Below are positions 44,072-53,101 of a stretch of 64,000 bases of DNA, in pieces (within the stretch, counting starts at the first letter, position 1; every line of letters begins with the position of its first letter). The notes under the pieces were generated by a model. It saw nothing but the letters and a program-made list of their open reading frames with translations. It was not told the origin of the DNA and did not search any database. The stretch is from an uncultured Prevotellaceae bacterium. Lineage in GTDB: Bacteria; Bacteroidota; Bacteroidia; Bacteroidales; Bacteroidaceae. The stretch spans positions 1 to 64,000 of the forward strand of contig CACZBS010000011.1 in the NCBI GenBank assembly GCA_902779455.1, read 5' to 3'. The translations under genes were made by a program, and so were the position numbers.

Positions 44072-46381
44072 GTGATGATGATTATAAAAAGAGTCAGTTT
44101 GTTAGTGAGCTGTCTGGTCGTTGCCCTCGGGGCAATGGGCCAGGCAGCCTTGATGACTGCTGACCGTAAGGTCGCGGCCTTCTATCCTGAGGGCTACGAC
44201 GCCACGCAGCACCAGCCGTCGCCCATCTTCGAGCATGAGCCGACGGCCATCATGCCCCTGAGCGCCGACTGGCAGCTGCGCCCGCGCTTCGAGCAGCGCG
44301 ACGGCCACAGCGTGGCCACCATCGCGGTGGGCACGGGCGTCGACCTCTACGGCACGGGCGAGGTCACCGGACCACTGCGCCGCAACGGCCGCAGCGTCCA
44401 GCTGTGGAACATCGACACGCCGGCCTACGGCGTCGACGGCGGCTCACACCTCTATCAGAGCCATCCCTGGGTGATGGGTCTCCGACCCGACGGCACCGCC
44501 TTCGGCATCATTGCTGACAACACGTGGCGCTCGGCCATCGACTGCCGCGACGACGAGGTCGTCTTCACCAGCGACGGACCCGCCTTCCGCGTCGTCATCA
44601 TCGAGAGCGACGGTCCGCAGCAGCTCATGGCCGAACTGACCCGTCTGACCGGCCACATGGAGCTGCCCCCGCTCTGGGCCCTGGGCTATCAGCAGTGCCG
44701 CTTCTCCTATCAGCCCGACGCACGGGTCCGCGAGATTGCCGACACGCTGCGCATGCTCCGCATCCCCTCTGATGTCATCTGGATGGACATCGACTACATG
44801 GACAGCTACAAGATTTTTACCTTCAGCCCCAAAGAATTCCCTCAACCCGCACAACTCAACGACTATCTGCACCGGCAGAACTTCAAGGCTGTCTACATGA
44901 TCGACCCGGGTGTCAAGGCTGAGCAGGGCTACTTCGTCGACGACCAGGGCACGGCCGGCGACTACTGGGTGAAGGACCGCGACGGCCAGCCCTACGTGGG
45001 CAACGTATGGCCCGGCCCCTGCCACTTCCCCGACTTCACCCGCCCCGAGGTGCGCCACTGGTGGGCCACCTTATATAAGGACTTCATGGCCACCGGCATC
45101 GACGGCGTATGGAACGACATGAACGAGCCCTCCGTCTTCGGCGGGCCCGGCGGCACCATGCCGGTGGATAACCTCCACGGAAGTGAGAAGTGGGAAGTGA
45201 GAAGTGAGAAGTATAATTACATGAATACCTCTGACAACTCTGCCGGCAAAACTAATAATACTTCTCACCTCTCACCTCTCACCTCTCACTTGAGATTCCA
45301 CAACGTCTACGGCCTCAACATGGTGCGGGCCAGCCGCGACGGACTGCTGCTGGCCAACCCTGGGAAGCGGCCGTTCATCCTCTCGCGAAGCAACTTCCTC
45401 GGCGGCCACCGCTACGCCGCCACGTGGACCGGCGACAACCTCTCGTCGTGGGACCAGATGTGGCTCAGCATCCCCATGACGCTGACCCTCGGACTCTCCG
45501 GACAGCCCTTCAACGGACCCGACATCGGCGGCTTCTGCGAGAGCGCCAATGCCGACCTGCTGGCCCACTGGACGGCCATGGGCGTCTTCTTCCCCTTCGT
45601 CCGCAACCACACGATCAAGGGCTCGGCCAACCAGGAGCCGTGGGCCTTCGGCGACGAGGTGCTCCAGGTCTGCCGAACGGCCATCGAGCGCCGCTATCGC
45701 CTGCTGCCCTACATCTACACGCTCTTCCGCGAGGCCTCGCTTGACGGCATGCCCGTCATGCGCCCCCTCTTCATGGCCGACCCGAAGGACCTCTCCCTCC
45801 GCAGCGAGGACCGCGCCTTCCTGCTGGGAGGGGACCTTATGGTCGCCCCAAAAGACCCAGGAGCCCCCCTTTCGCCCCCCGAGGGGGGCACGATAGCTTC
45901 AGGCATTAATACGCTCCAGAAGAAATGGACCCCGATCACCTCCGCCCTCAAGACTATAGAAGCCCCCTCGGGGGCAGTAGGGGGGGCTTCGGGGGCTTCG
46001 CCCTCAGGGGGGCCTCATCCTTTGCTCCTTCAGCGCCCAGGCTCCATTATCCCCATGGCCCAGCTGGCGCAGTCGACGGCTGAGCTGCGCACCGACTCGC
46101 TGACGCTGCTCGTCGTGCTCGACGCCGACGGACAGGCCACGGGCCAGCTCTACGAGGACGAGGGCGACGGCTTCGGCTATCGTGCGGGCAACTACCGCCA
46201 GAGCCGCCTCGAGGCCTCGCTCGCCGGCCGCCAGCTTTCGGTCAGCCTCCGCCACGCCGACGGCCACATGCCGGCCCCCGCCCAGCGCTGGCTGCGCATC
46301 GCCTGCATCCGCGGCGGCCGCACGCAGTTCTCTGCCTGGCAGCAGGGCGACGTGGCGACGATGAAACTCCATAAAAAATAA
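44072..46381 (+). CDS. GH31 alpha-glucosidase with repeat-derived insertions
   Basis: A 769-residue exported GH31 enzyme. A signal peptide ends AMGQ. The barrel starts at PLWALGYQQCRFSY. The nucleophile is D349 (GVWNDMNEPSVF) and the acid/base D455 (WTGDNLSSWDQM), the form typical of alpha-glucosidases acting on maltose or isomaltose. Two stretches lack family similarity: residues about 370-407 (GSEKWEVRSEKYNYMN...SHLSPLTSHL) and about 596-650 (...[19 protein letters not shown]). Both are repeats also found between genes elsewhere. The second interrupts the C-terminal domain after GGDLMVAPKDPG; whether activity survives is unknown. Confidence 0.88.
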   Translation: MMMIIKRVSLLVSCLVVALGAMGQAALMTADRKVAAFYPEGYDATQHQPSPIFEHEPTAIMPLSADWQLRPRFEQRDGHSVATIAVGTGVDLYGTGEVTGPLRRNGRSVQLWNIDTPAYGVDGGSHLYQSHPWVMGLRPDGTAFGIIADNTWRSAIDCRDDEVVFTSDGPAFRVVIIESDGPQQLMAELTRLTGHMELPPLWALGYQQCRFSYQPDARVREIADTLRMLRIPSDVIWMDIDYMDSYKIFTFSPKEFPQPAQLNDYLHRQNFKAVYMIDPGVKAEQGYFVDDQGTAGDYWVKDRDGQPYVGNVWPGPCHFPDFTRPEVRHWWATLYKDFMATGIDGVWNDMNEPSVFGGPGGTMPVDNLHGSEKWEVRSEKYNYMNTSDNSAGKTNNTSHLSPLTSHLRFHNVYGLNMVRASRDGLLLANPGKRPFILSRSNFLGGHRYAATWTGDNLSSWDQMWLSIPMTLTLGLSGQPFNGPDIGGFCESANADLLAHWTAMGVFFPFVRNHTIKGSANQEPWAFGDEVLQVCRTAIERRYRLLPYIYTLFREASLDGMPVMRPLFMADPKDLSLRSEDRAFLLGGDLMVAPKDPGAPLSPPEGGTIASGINTLQKKWTPITSALKTIEAPSGAVGGASGASPSGGPHPLLLQRPGSIIPMAQLAQSTAELRTDSLTLLVVLDADGQATGQLYEDEGDGFGYRAGNYRQSRLEASLAGRQLSVSLRHADGHMPAPAQRWLRIACIRGGRTQFSAWQQGDVATMKLHKK
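45180..45291 (+). repeat. In-frame inverted word repeat inside the GH31 gene
   Basis: Left arm of AAGTGAGAAGTGGGAAGTGA words, right arm of CTTCTCACCTCTCACCTCTC words, complementary to each other, around an AT-rich centre. Length is about 111 bases, keeping the frame. Confidence 0.85.
45859..46020 (+). repeat. In-frame palindromic elements inside the GH31 gene
   Basis: GC-rich palindromes (CCCCCCTTTCGCCCCCCGAG and the [11 protein letters not shown] element) around a normal-looking segment (SGINTLQKKWTPITSALK). The second is the element also found in parE, same orientation and frame. Confidence 0.8.
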
Positions 46382-46418
46382 TAACCCCTAACCATTAACT
46401 AAATTCACAAAAAAGCGT

Positions 46419-49400
46419 ATGAAAAAGCTATTAACACTGATGGCCCTTTCAGCCCTTGCCCTCACGGCAAGCGCCGAGGACCACTATCTCGTTGGCGGAT
46501 GCACCCCCAGCGGATGGACAGGCGGCGAGTGGGAACGCTCGGCCGTGGCTATGGTCAACGTAGCACCCTACACATGGATCTGGACAGGTAAGCTCACCGT
46601 GGCCGAAGGCGACGACGGCCGCTTCAAGATTCCCGACAGCGCCGGCGGCTGGGACGGCTACTGGGCTCCCGAGCAGGACTGCTTGCTCACTGACGAGTGG
46701 ACCGACCTGTCGACCAGCGGCGAGGGCGACTTCAAGTATCGCGTCGCTGAGGAGGGCATCTACAAGGTGACGCTCAACACCCAGGAGCTCAAGATCAAGG
46801 CCGAGAAGCTCACCGAGCCGCAGAAGGACGGCGACTATTACCTGCTCTCGACCGTCCACGACTACTACTGGTGGGCCGGCTTCACCACGTCGGACAACCA
46901 GACCTCGAAGGCCCGTCTGACGGCCAACCTCGACTTCACGGCCGACGGCTTCTTCCCCCTCTCCTGCGACCGCTATAAGTTCAAGGGCGAGCTCGACGGA
47001 CAGGGCCACACCCTCGACGGCATGACCATCCTGGGCACTAACAACAACGTCGCCCTCGTGCGCTATGCCAGCGACGGCGCCTACATCCACGACCTCGTCG
47101 TAGGCCCCAACAGCTCCTTCACCGGCAGCGCCAAGATCGGCGGCATCGTCGGCTTCGCCCGCGACGGCGGCGAGGTGCGCCTCTCGAAGGTCGTCAACAT
47201 GGCCACCGTCCGCTCCGTCGGCACCAGCGACGCCAACGCCGCCGGATTCGTAGGCTGCGCCGTCGACGGCACCAAGATCACGGCCACCGACTGCGCCAAC
47301 ATGGGAGCCGTCAGCGGACAGGACGGACAGTGCGGCGCCTTCGCCGGATGGACCCAGAGCGGCACGACGTTCACCAACTGCTACAACAGCGGCGCCATCA
47401 GCAACATCGACGGCACCTCGCAGCTCTATCGCAACAGCGGCGCCGTCACCGCCACCAACACCTACGACGTGACCGCCGTGGGCGAACAGGGCATCAAGCT
47501 CGACGCCGCCACACTCTCCTCCGGCGAGCTCTGCTACAAGCTCAACGGCGACCAGAGCACCATCGCATGGTATCAGAAGATCGGCACCGACGAATATCCC
47601 CTGCCCTTCGGCACCGACCAGGTCTATGCCAACGGCGAGCTGCTCTGCGACGGCTCCAGCGCCGGCGGCGACCTGACCTACAGCAACTCGGCCACCTCCG
47701 TCCTGCCTCCTCACAGCTTCGACGAGGGCTTCTGCACGGTCTGCGGCACGCTCGACACCAACTTCCTCACTGCCGACGCCGAAGGATTCTACGACATCGC
47801 CACGGCCAACGAGCTGAAATGGTTTGCTGCCATCGTCGCACAGGTCAACCAGAGCGCCAGCGCCCGACTGACGGCTGACATCGACTACACCGCCAACAAG
47901 CAGGGATTCATCGGCATCAGCCAGTCGACGCCCTTCCGCGGCACCTTCGACGGACAGGGTCACACGCTGACCATCGACATCGTCAACACCGACCTCAGCC
48001 GCACCGGACTCTTTGCCTACATCAACGCAGCCACCATCCGCAACCTCATCGTCGAGGGCAGCGCCACGTCGGCAGGCAACAACTGCGTCGGCGGACTCGG
48101 CGGACGCTCCGACGGCAACGGCACGCTCATCGAGAACGTCGTCGTCAGGACAGCCGTCAGCTACACCGGCTCCAACGGCGATGCCACCTGCGGCGGATTC
48201 TTTGCCAACATGGAGGCCAGCATCACCATGCGCAACTGCGCCTTCTACGGCTCCATCAACTCGGGCACGGCCGAGGGCAACGGCGGACTCATCGGATGGG
48301 CCGGCGGCGGAGCCAGCATCAAGATCGAGAACTGTCTGGTCGCTGCCACGGCCTACACCCAGAACGGCAACAGCGCCGACCTGGCCCGCAACAACCCCGC
48401 CGTGACCAACAGCTACAAGGTGGCTGCCGACGACCCACGGCTGGCCAGCGGCGAGATGGCCTACATCCTCAACGGACAGGTCAGCCCCGGCACATCATGG
48501 TATCAGCTCCTCGGCACCGACCCCGCACCCCTGCCCTTCGCCAAGGACGGCGGCGCCGTCTACGCCATGGGCACCGTCGAGTGCGACGGCATCACGCCCG
48601 TCGAAGGCTCCACGCTGACCTTCTCGAACAGCGAGGGCGCACCCACACAGCGGCCACACTCCTACACCGACGGCATCTGCACCAAGTGCGGCACGCCCTA
48701 CTTCAACTATGTCGTGGCCAAGGACGGATGGTATGAGTTCTCCAACGCCAAGCAGCTCGTATGGTTCGCTGCCATGGTCAACAAGCTGGGCCAGACCAAG
48801 CGCAACGTCCGGCTGACGGCCGACATCGACTTCGACGGCCGCGACTTCCACGGCATCGGCACGCCCGAGAACCCCTTCGTCACCACCTTCGACGGACAGG
48901 GCCACATCATCCGCAACCTCATCCTCGACAACCAGGACAACGAACGTCCCGCCGGATTCATCAATGAGGCACGCGAGGGCGCCGTCGTCAAGAACATGAC
49001 CATGGACGCCTCCTGCTTCTTCGTCGGCCACCACTACGTGGGCGCCTTCATCGGCCACGTCGAGGGCAACGGCGAGATCCTGCTCGAGCAGCTCGGCAAC
49101 GAGGCCGGCGTCGAGGCATGGAACCAGAACGCTGGCGGCATCGTCGGCTGCAACACGTCGGGCGAGCTGAAGCTCCGGCTGACCAACTGCTACAACACCG
49201 CCATCATCACCGGCAAGAACGAGTGCGGCGGCATCAGCGGATGGCTCGGCAACAAGGCTGAGACAACCAACTGCTACAACATGGGCGAGGTCATCGGCGA
49301 AGGCAGCGAGTCGTTCGCACGCGGCAACGACATCCAGGTCGTCAACTGCTTCGACCCCGTCACCAACTGGCCCGCACTGCCCGCATCGCCCATCGACGAC

Positions 49401-49643
49401 TTCACCAACGGCACCATCTATCAGCTCCTGGCCGAGGCCGCTCCCGGCATCTGGTATCTCAGCGCCGAGGAAGGCGGACACCCCGTGCTCTACGAGACCG
49501 AGTGGACCCCCACCGGCATCCAGAGCCTCAACGTCCAGCCCGCTGACAACGCCGGCCGCATCTACAACCTCAACGGTCAGCAGGTGCAGGCCCCGCGCCG
49601 CGGTCTCTACATCCAGAACGGCCGTAAGTTCGTCGTCAAGTAA
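46419..49643 (+). CDS. Giant GLUG-repeat surface protein (2) with SusE-like N-terminus
   Basis: 1074 residues. After the signal peptide, residues about 20-130 form a SusE/F-like carbohydrate-binding module (HYLVGGCTPSGWTGGEWERS, GRFKIPDSAGGWDGYW, EEGIYKVTLNTQELKI). Three modules follow like those of the first giant protein, with GLUG rungs and CxxCG linkers (EGFCTVCGTLD, DGICTKCGTPY). The tail IYNLNGQQVQAPRRGLYIQN plus GRKFVVK is a clear type A sorting-type end. The fusion of a starch-binding-type module with the repeats links this protein to the neighbouring GH31 enzymes; the glucan target is inference. Confidence 0.78.
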   Translation: MKKLLTLMALSALALTASAEDHYLVGGCTPSGWTGGEWERSAVAMVNVAPYTWIWTGKLTVAEGDDGRFKIPDSAGGWDGYWAPEQDCLLTDEWTDLSTSGEGDFKYRVAEEGIYKVTLNTQELKIKAEKLTEPQKDGDYYLLSTVHDYYWWAGFTTSDNQTSKARLTANLDFTADGFFPLSCDRYKFKGELDGQGHTLDGMTILGTNNNVALVRYASDGAYIHDLVVGPNSSFTGSAKIGGIVGFARDGGEVRLSKVVNMATVRSVGTSDANAAGFVGCAVDGTKITATDCANMGAVSGQDGQCGAFAGWTQSGTTFTNCYNSGAISNIDGTSQLYRNSGAVTATNTYDVTAVGEQGIKLDAATLSSGELCYKLNGDQSTIAWYQKIGTDEYPLPFGTDQVYANGELLCDGSSAGGDLTYSNSATSVLPPHSFDEGFCTVCGTLDTNFLTADAEGFYDIATANELKWFAAIVAQVNQSASARLTADIDYTANKQGFIGISQSTPFRGTFDGQGHTLTIDIVNTDLSRTGLFAYINAATIRNLIVEGSATSAGNNCVGGLGGRSDGNGTLIENVVVRTAVSYTGSNGDATCGGFFANMEASITMRNCAFYGSINSGTAEGNGGLIGWAGGGASIKIENCLVAATAYTQNGNSADLARNNPAVTNSYKVAADDPRLASGEMAYILNGQVSPGTSWYQLLGTDPAPLPFAKDGGAVYAMGTVECDGITPVEGSTLTFSNSEGAPTQRPHSYTDGICTKCGTPYFNYVVAKDGWYEFSNAKQLVWFAAMVNKLGQTKRNVRLTADIDFDGRDFHGIGTPENPFVTTFDGQGHIIRNLILDNQDNERPAGFINEAREGAVVKNMTMDASCFFVGHHYVGAFIGHVEGNGEILLEQLGNEAGVEAWNQNAGGIVGCNTSGELKLRLTNCYNTAIITGKNECGGISGWLGNKAETTNCYNMGEVIGEGSESFARGNDIQVVNCFDPVTNWPALPASPIDDFTNGTIYQLLAEAAPGIWYLSAEEGGHPVLYETEWTPTGIQSLNVQPADNAGRIYNLNGQQVQAPRRGLYIQNGRKFVVK

Positions 49644-49677
49644 AAAACTTAACAAACCTTATTATCTTCTATTCCCA

Positions 49678-49760
49678 GGCGGTGCTTCTCGATGAGAGAA
49701 GTGCCGCTTTTCGCATCGAGAAGCGGTCCTTTTCGCCCCGAAAAGCACCGCTTCTTTTTC
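49678..49760. repeat. GAAGCGGTGCTTTTC REP element
   Basis: Alternating GCGGTGCTTCTCGATGAGAG and inverted units; same family as 27.4 and 35.2 kb. From here to the promoter module no coding signal is seen. Confidence 0.8.
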
Positions 49761-49903
49761 CGTGAAAAGTCATTTGCCTGATAATCAATGACTTGGCATT
49801 TTTGGTCAAATCATTCGGAAAAATATTGACAAAACAACCCCCACCTCACCCTCCCTCACCCCCCGCCGTTCACTCGGAAACAGAAAGAAAAACACGTTTT
49901 CCC

Positions 49904-50017
49904 TTTGCATTTCACTCGTTTTTTCGTAACTTTGCACTCTGCGAGTGCGAAGTTACTCCGTCTCGGCAAAAAAAAGAATAAAATCTTTTGTTTTGCTCTC
50001 GACTTTTCGTAACTTTG
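49904..50017 (+). promoter_or_regulatory. Tandem-promoter module of ctpA
   Basis: Two complete promoters: TTTG (49904)-19-TAACTTTG (49927-49934) and TTTG (49987)-19-TAACTTTG (50010-50017). The boxes are 83 bases apart and joined by TCCGTCTCGGCAAAAAAAAG. The module is repeated at 27551-27645. Confidence 0.8.
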
Positions 50018-50044
50018 CCGACTAAATCAAAAACAGAAAGAGTC

Positions 50045-51628
50045 ATGAACAGACACCTACAGCACATACTCCTCGCCATGGCACTCCTCACGGCCGGCGA
50101 GGCCGGCGCACAGATGCGGCTGCCCAAGCAGGCCGACGAGCAGTCACAGCGCAAACTCTTCATCGCCGAGGCAGCCATCCGCAGCCTCTACGTCGAGGAC
50201 GTCGATGAGAAGAAGCTCGTCGAGGACGCCATCCGCGGCATGCTCGAGAAGCTCGACCCCCACTCCAGCTACTCCACACCCAAGGAGACCAAGGAGATGA
50301 CCGAGCCCCTGAACGGATCCTTCGAGGGCATCGGCGTGCAGTTCAACATGGTCGAGGACACCCTCATCGTGATCCAGCCCACACTCAACGGCCCGTCCGA
50401 GAAGGTGGGCATCCTGGCCGGCGACCGCATCGTCGGCGTCAACGACACGGTCATCGCCGGCGTCAAGATGTCGAAGGAGGAGATCATGAAGCGACTGCGC
50501 GGACCCAAGGGCACCCACGTCGACCTCAAGGTCGTCCGCCAGGGCATCCGCGACACGCTCCACTTCGACGTCAAGCGCGACAAGATCCCCGTCCACTCCA
50601 TCGACGCCACCTACATGCTGCGCCCCGGCATCGGCTACATCCGCATCGGGTCGTTCTCGGCCACCACCTATCAGGAGTTCCTCGAGAGCATGCAGAAGCT
50701 GCGCCAGGAGGGCATGCACGACCTCGTGCTCGACCTCCAGGAGAACGGCGGCGGCTATCTGCAGGCAGCGGCCGACCTGGCCGGCGAGTTCCTCGAGAAG
50801 GGCGACCTCATCGTCTACACCGAGGGCCGCCAGGTGCCCCGACGCGACTATACGGCCCCCGCCGGCGGACAGTTCCGCGACGGACGCATCGTCGTCCTCG
50901 TCGACCAGTACACCGCCTCAGCCGCCGAGATCGTCACCGGCGCCATCCAGGACCAGGACCGCGGCCTCGTCGTCGGGCGACGCACCTTCGGCAAGGGCCT
51001 CGTCCAGCGACCCATCGACTTCGACGACGGCTCGATGATACGCCTCACCATCGCCCACTACTACACACCCTCGGGCCGCTGCATCCAGAAGCCCTACACC
51101 AAGGGCGACAAGCGCGACTACGCCATGGACATCGTCAACCGCCTCAAGAGCGGCGAGCTCATCCATGAAGACAGCATCCACTTCGCCGACTCACTGCGCT
51201 ACTACACCCTCCGCCAGCACCGCACCGTCTACGGCGGCGGCGGCATCATGCCCGACTACTTCATACCCCTCGACACCAACCGCTACACCCGGCTCCACCG
51301 CGAGCTCGCCGCCAAGAGCATCATCATCCAGCAGAACCTGCGCTACGTCGACCAGCACCGCCAGGAGCTCAAGAAGCAATACCCCGAGTTCCGGCAGTTC
51401 AAGCAGGACTACGACGTCCCCCAGTCGCTCATCGACACCATCCTCAAGGAGGGCGAGAAGCAGAAGATCACGCCCCGTGACGACGACGAGCTGCGCCGCA
51501 CCATGCCCATGCTGCGCCTGCAGCTCAAGGCCCTTGTGGCCCGCGACATCTGGGACATGAGCGAATACTTCTCCATCATGAACGAGCAGAACGACGCCGT
51601 CCAAAAAGCCCTGGAGCTCCTCCAATGA
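50045..51628 (+). CDS. S41-family C-terminal processing peptidase
   Basis: A 527-residue periplasmic serine protease of the CtpA/Tsp type. The start MNRHLQHILL begins a signal peptide ending EAGAQ. A PDZ domain spans about residues 85-165 (SFEGIGVQFNMVEDTLIVIQ). The catalytic dyad is S292 (QYTASAAEIV) and K317 (RTFGKGLVQ), with LVLDLQENGGG as the preceding S41 signature. The C-terminal 150 residues are a helical extension usual in Bacteroidetes homologues. It processes or degrades envelope proteins from their C-termini. Confidence 0.94.
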   Translation: MNRHLQHILLAMALLTAGEAGAQMRLPKQADEQSQRKLFIAEAAIRSLYVEDVDEKKLVEDAIRGMLEKLDPHSSYSTPKETKEMTEPLNGSFEGIGVQFNMVEDTLIVIQPTLNGPSEKVGILAGDRIVGVNDTVIAGVKMSKEEIMKRLRGPKGTHVDLKVVRQGIRDTLHFDVKRDKIPVHSIDATYMLRPGIGYIRIGSFSATTYQEFLESMQKLRQEGMHDLVLDLQENGGGYLQAAADLAGEFLEKGDLIVYTEGRQVPRRDYTAPAGGQFRDGRIVVLVDQYTASAAEIVTGAIQDQDRGLVVGRRTFGKGLVQRPIDFDDGSMIRLTIAHYYTPSGRCIQKPYTKGDKRDYAMDIVNRLKSGELIHEDSIHFADSLRYYTLRQHRTVYGGGGIMPDYFIPLDTNRYTRLHRELAAKSIIIQQNLRYVDQHRQELKKQYPEFRQFKQDYDVPQSLIDTILKEGEKQKITPRDDDELRRTMPMLRLQLKALVARDIWDMSEYFSIMNEQNDAVQKALELLQ

Positions 51629-51702
51629 CCGGAGGGGCCCCAGGCGCCTTCACGCTTTTTCGTTCAGTCATCCGCAGCAGCAGCGGCTTTCCCGCATGTG
51701 CC

Positions 51703-51801
51703 TCACATCAGGCAGCTGCTCACTCCCAGTGCCGTGGCTATGGCCGACAGGATGGCCAGCGCCGTCTGCACCACAAACTTCCAGAATTCCTTGTTCTTCA
51801 T
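51703..51801 (-). CDS. Smalltalk-type micro-protein
   Basis: A 32-residue ORF reading MKNKEFWKFVVQTALAILSA then IATALGVSSCLM. It matches the Bacteroidales smalltalk pattern: a short charged N-terminus with Trp, one membrane helix ending in a Ser-Cys, and a position next to an HU-HIG gene. The SSC end could be lipidated. Function unknown. It is too short for ordinary ORF cut-offs. Confidence 0.8.
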   Translation of the reverse strand: MKNKEFWKFVVQTALAILSAIATALGVSSCLM

Positions 51802-51804
51802 AGC

Positions 51805-52000
51805 GATATATTAATGTTTGAAGGTTTTAAAGGTGGAAGGTTGAAGGTTGATGGTTGATGTGTGCGCTTCGCGCAGGTTGAAGGTGGATGTTTGAAGGAG
51901 GAAGGAAGCCATCCCATCAACCTTCAACCATCAACCATCAACCATCAACCTCGGCGAAGCCGACCCATCAACCATCAACCTTCAACCCTCCACCTTTAAA
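51805..52000. repeat. GGTTGAAGGTTGATGG word repeat with inverted arms
   Basis: Left arm of GGTTGAAGG/TTGATGG words and right arm of CATCAACCTTCAACC words, interrupted by CGCTTCGCGC and TCGGCGAAGCCGA mini-hairpins. It fills the spacer between smalltalk and HU-HIG. Confidence 0.8.
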
Positions 52001-52002
52001 TC

Positions 52003-52506
52003 TCACTCCCCGGGATTCTCCACGACCGGCTCATTGTCGTCGCCGCCAGTGTTGCTGCCGCCGCCGGTAGAGCCGCCGTCCTCAGCCTTCTCGCCCATCA
52101 GGGCCTCCAGCGAACCGATCTTCACCTGCTTGCGCAGCGTCACAGAGTCCAGCGCATAGCTGCGGCGCAGGTTGGGCAGAAAACGCAGGTGAACCTTCTT
52201 CACGTTGTCAGCCGAATACTCGTCGACGCTCTCTGCACCCGTCGACTCAGCCGAGAGGTAGAACGTGCCCAGGTCGCCAAGACGCACCTTCTTAGAGTCC
52301 TTCACCAGCTCCACCAGACAGTCGCAGGCGGCAGCCAGCACCCCAATGATTACCGAGCGGGTGAAGGGCGAGCCGTGCTCGCTGATGTGACGTGCGAACT
52401 CGTCCGTCGACAGCGTCTCCGTGTGCACCACCCGGCCGTAGAACTTGCCGTTGGTCTTCTCGTTGTTCACCGTGTTCTGATACATTCTCGTAATAAGCTT
52501 TGCCAT
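52003..52506 (-). CDS. HU-HIG-family DNA-binding protein
   Basis: A 167-residue protein starting MAKLITRMYQNTVNNEKTNG, the usual N-terminus of Bacteroidetes HU-like proteins with an Ig/extended tail (an ORF extension upstream is spurious). The HU core runs to about residue 130 (SPFTRSVIIGVLAAACDCLVE; KVRLGDLGTFYLSAES; VHLRFLPNLRRSYAL). The tail is Gly/Asp-rich. These proteins bind DNA and are often found with smalltalk and an amidase or peptidase, as here (M15 peptidase 4.5 kb away). Confidence 0.88.
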   Translation of the reverse strand: MAKLITRMYQNTVNNEKTNGKFYGRVVHTETLSTDEFARHISEHGSPFTRSVIIGVLAAACDCLVELVKDSKKVRLGDLGTFYLSAESTGAESVDEYSADNVKKVHLRFLPNLRRSYALDSVTLRKQVKIGSLEALMGEKAEDGGSTGGGSNTGGDDNEPVVENPGE

Positions 52507-52751
52507 AATTGTTGTGTGTTTTAAATGGTTTGATAATTGTTGTTTGTTAATGTTCTCTCGTTGCATCCAGTCACCTGTGTCAGTCTTCCTAATCGCGATC
52601 GTCATTCAGTCGTTTCCTGTTTGCGTCGGCAAAGGTACAACATTTTTCCGCCCTTTGCAAGCCACAACGGGCGAGACTTTGGGCGAGACTTTAGGGGAGA
52701 CCCCTTCGCACCCCCCTCCCGTCCCCCTAAAATCGTCATTAAGCAACGACG

Positions 52752-52860
52752 AGGAGTGTCCTTCGGACAGAAATCTTACAAATCTTCACAAATCTAACAT
52801 AATAATATAGGATCGGGGGGACGGGTCTTTCGCAAAGAACCGTCCCCCCGATCCTAAAAT
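52752..52860. repeat. GGAGTGTCCTTCGGACAG word and GATCGGGGGGACGG hairpin
   Basis: First copy of the AGGAGTGTCCTTCGGACAG/AATCTTACAAATC word (others at 53740 and 54441), followed by a hairpin with arms GGATCGGGGGGACGG and CCGTCCCCCCGATCC joined by TCTTTCGCAAAGAA. Marks the start of a repeat-rich 3-kb zone. Confidence 0.85.
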
Positions 52861-52934
52861 AAATATAGTTAATTCTTTGTTTATTTCAATTATTATCTGT
52901 AATTTCGCTGCAAAATTCTAAATAATGAACCATT

Positions 52935-53101
52935 AGGATCAGGGGGACGGTTCTCTTGATCCGCTTCGACAAAGCGCCGTCCCCACCCGATCTGCGAATA
53001 AACAGAAAAAAAAATTGAATATGGAAACTATTACCATCATCAAAAAACGGATCAAGAGCACTCGGGCTCCGCTCACTTTGCTTCGGCAAAGAACCGTCCC
53101 C
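52935..53101 (+). repeat. 167-base direct repeat, left copy
   Basis: Differs from the copy at 53563-53729 at five positions (about 97% identical by eye). The unit contains a GGACGG/CCGTCC hairpin, CTGCGAATAAACAGAAAAA and an ATG-initiated reading frame that runs into the AT-rich gene. Confidence 0.9.

Noticed and set aside
51625-51858. 77-codon ORF overlapping the ctpA stop by ATGA
   Set aside because: Its 3' part runs through the smalltalk gene on the other strand and into the GGTTGAAGG word repeat. Codon use and sequence show no family, and the opposite strand has a recognisable gene.
53015-53020. TTG start two codons before the ATG of the AT-rich gene
   Set aside because: ATG at 53021 is the more usual start, and both lie in repeat sequence, so neither may be original.
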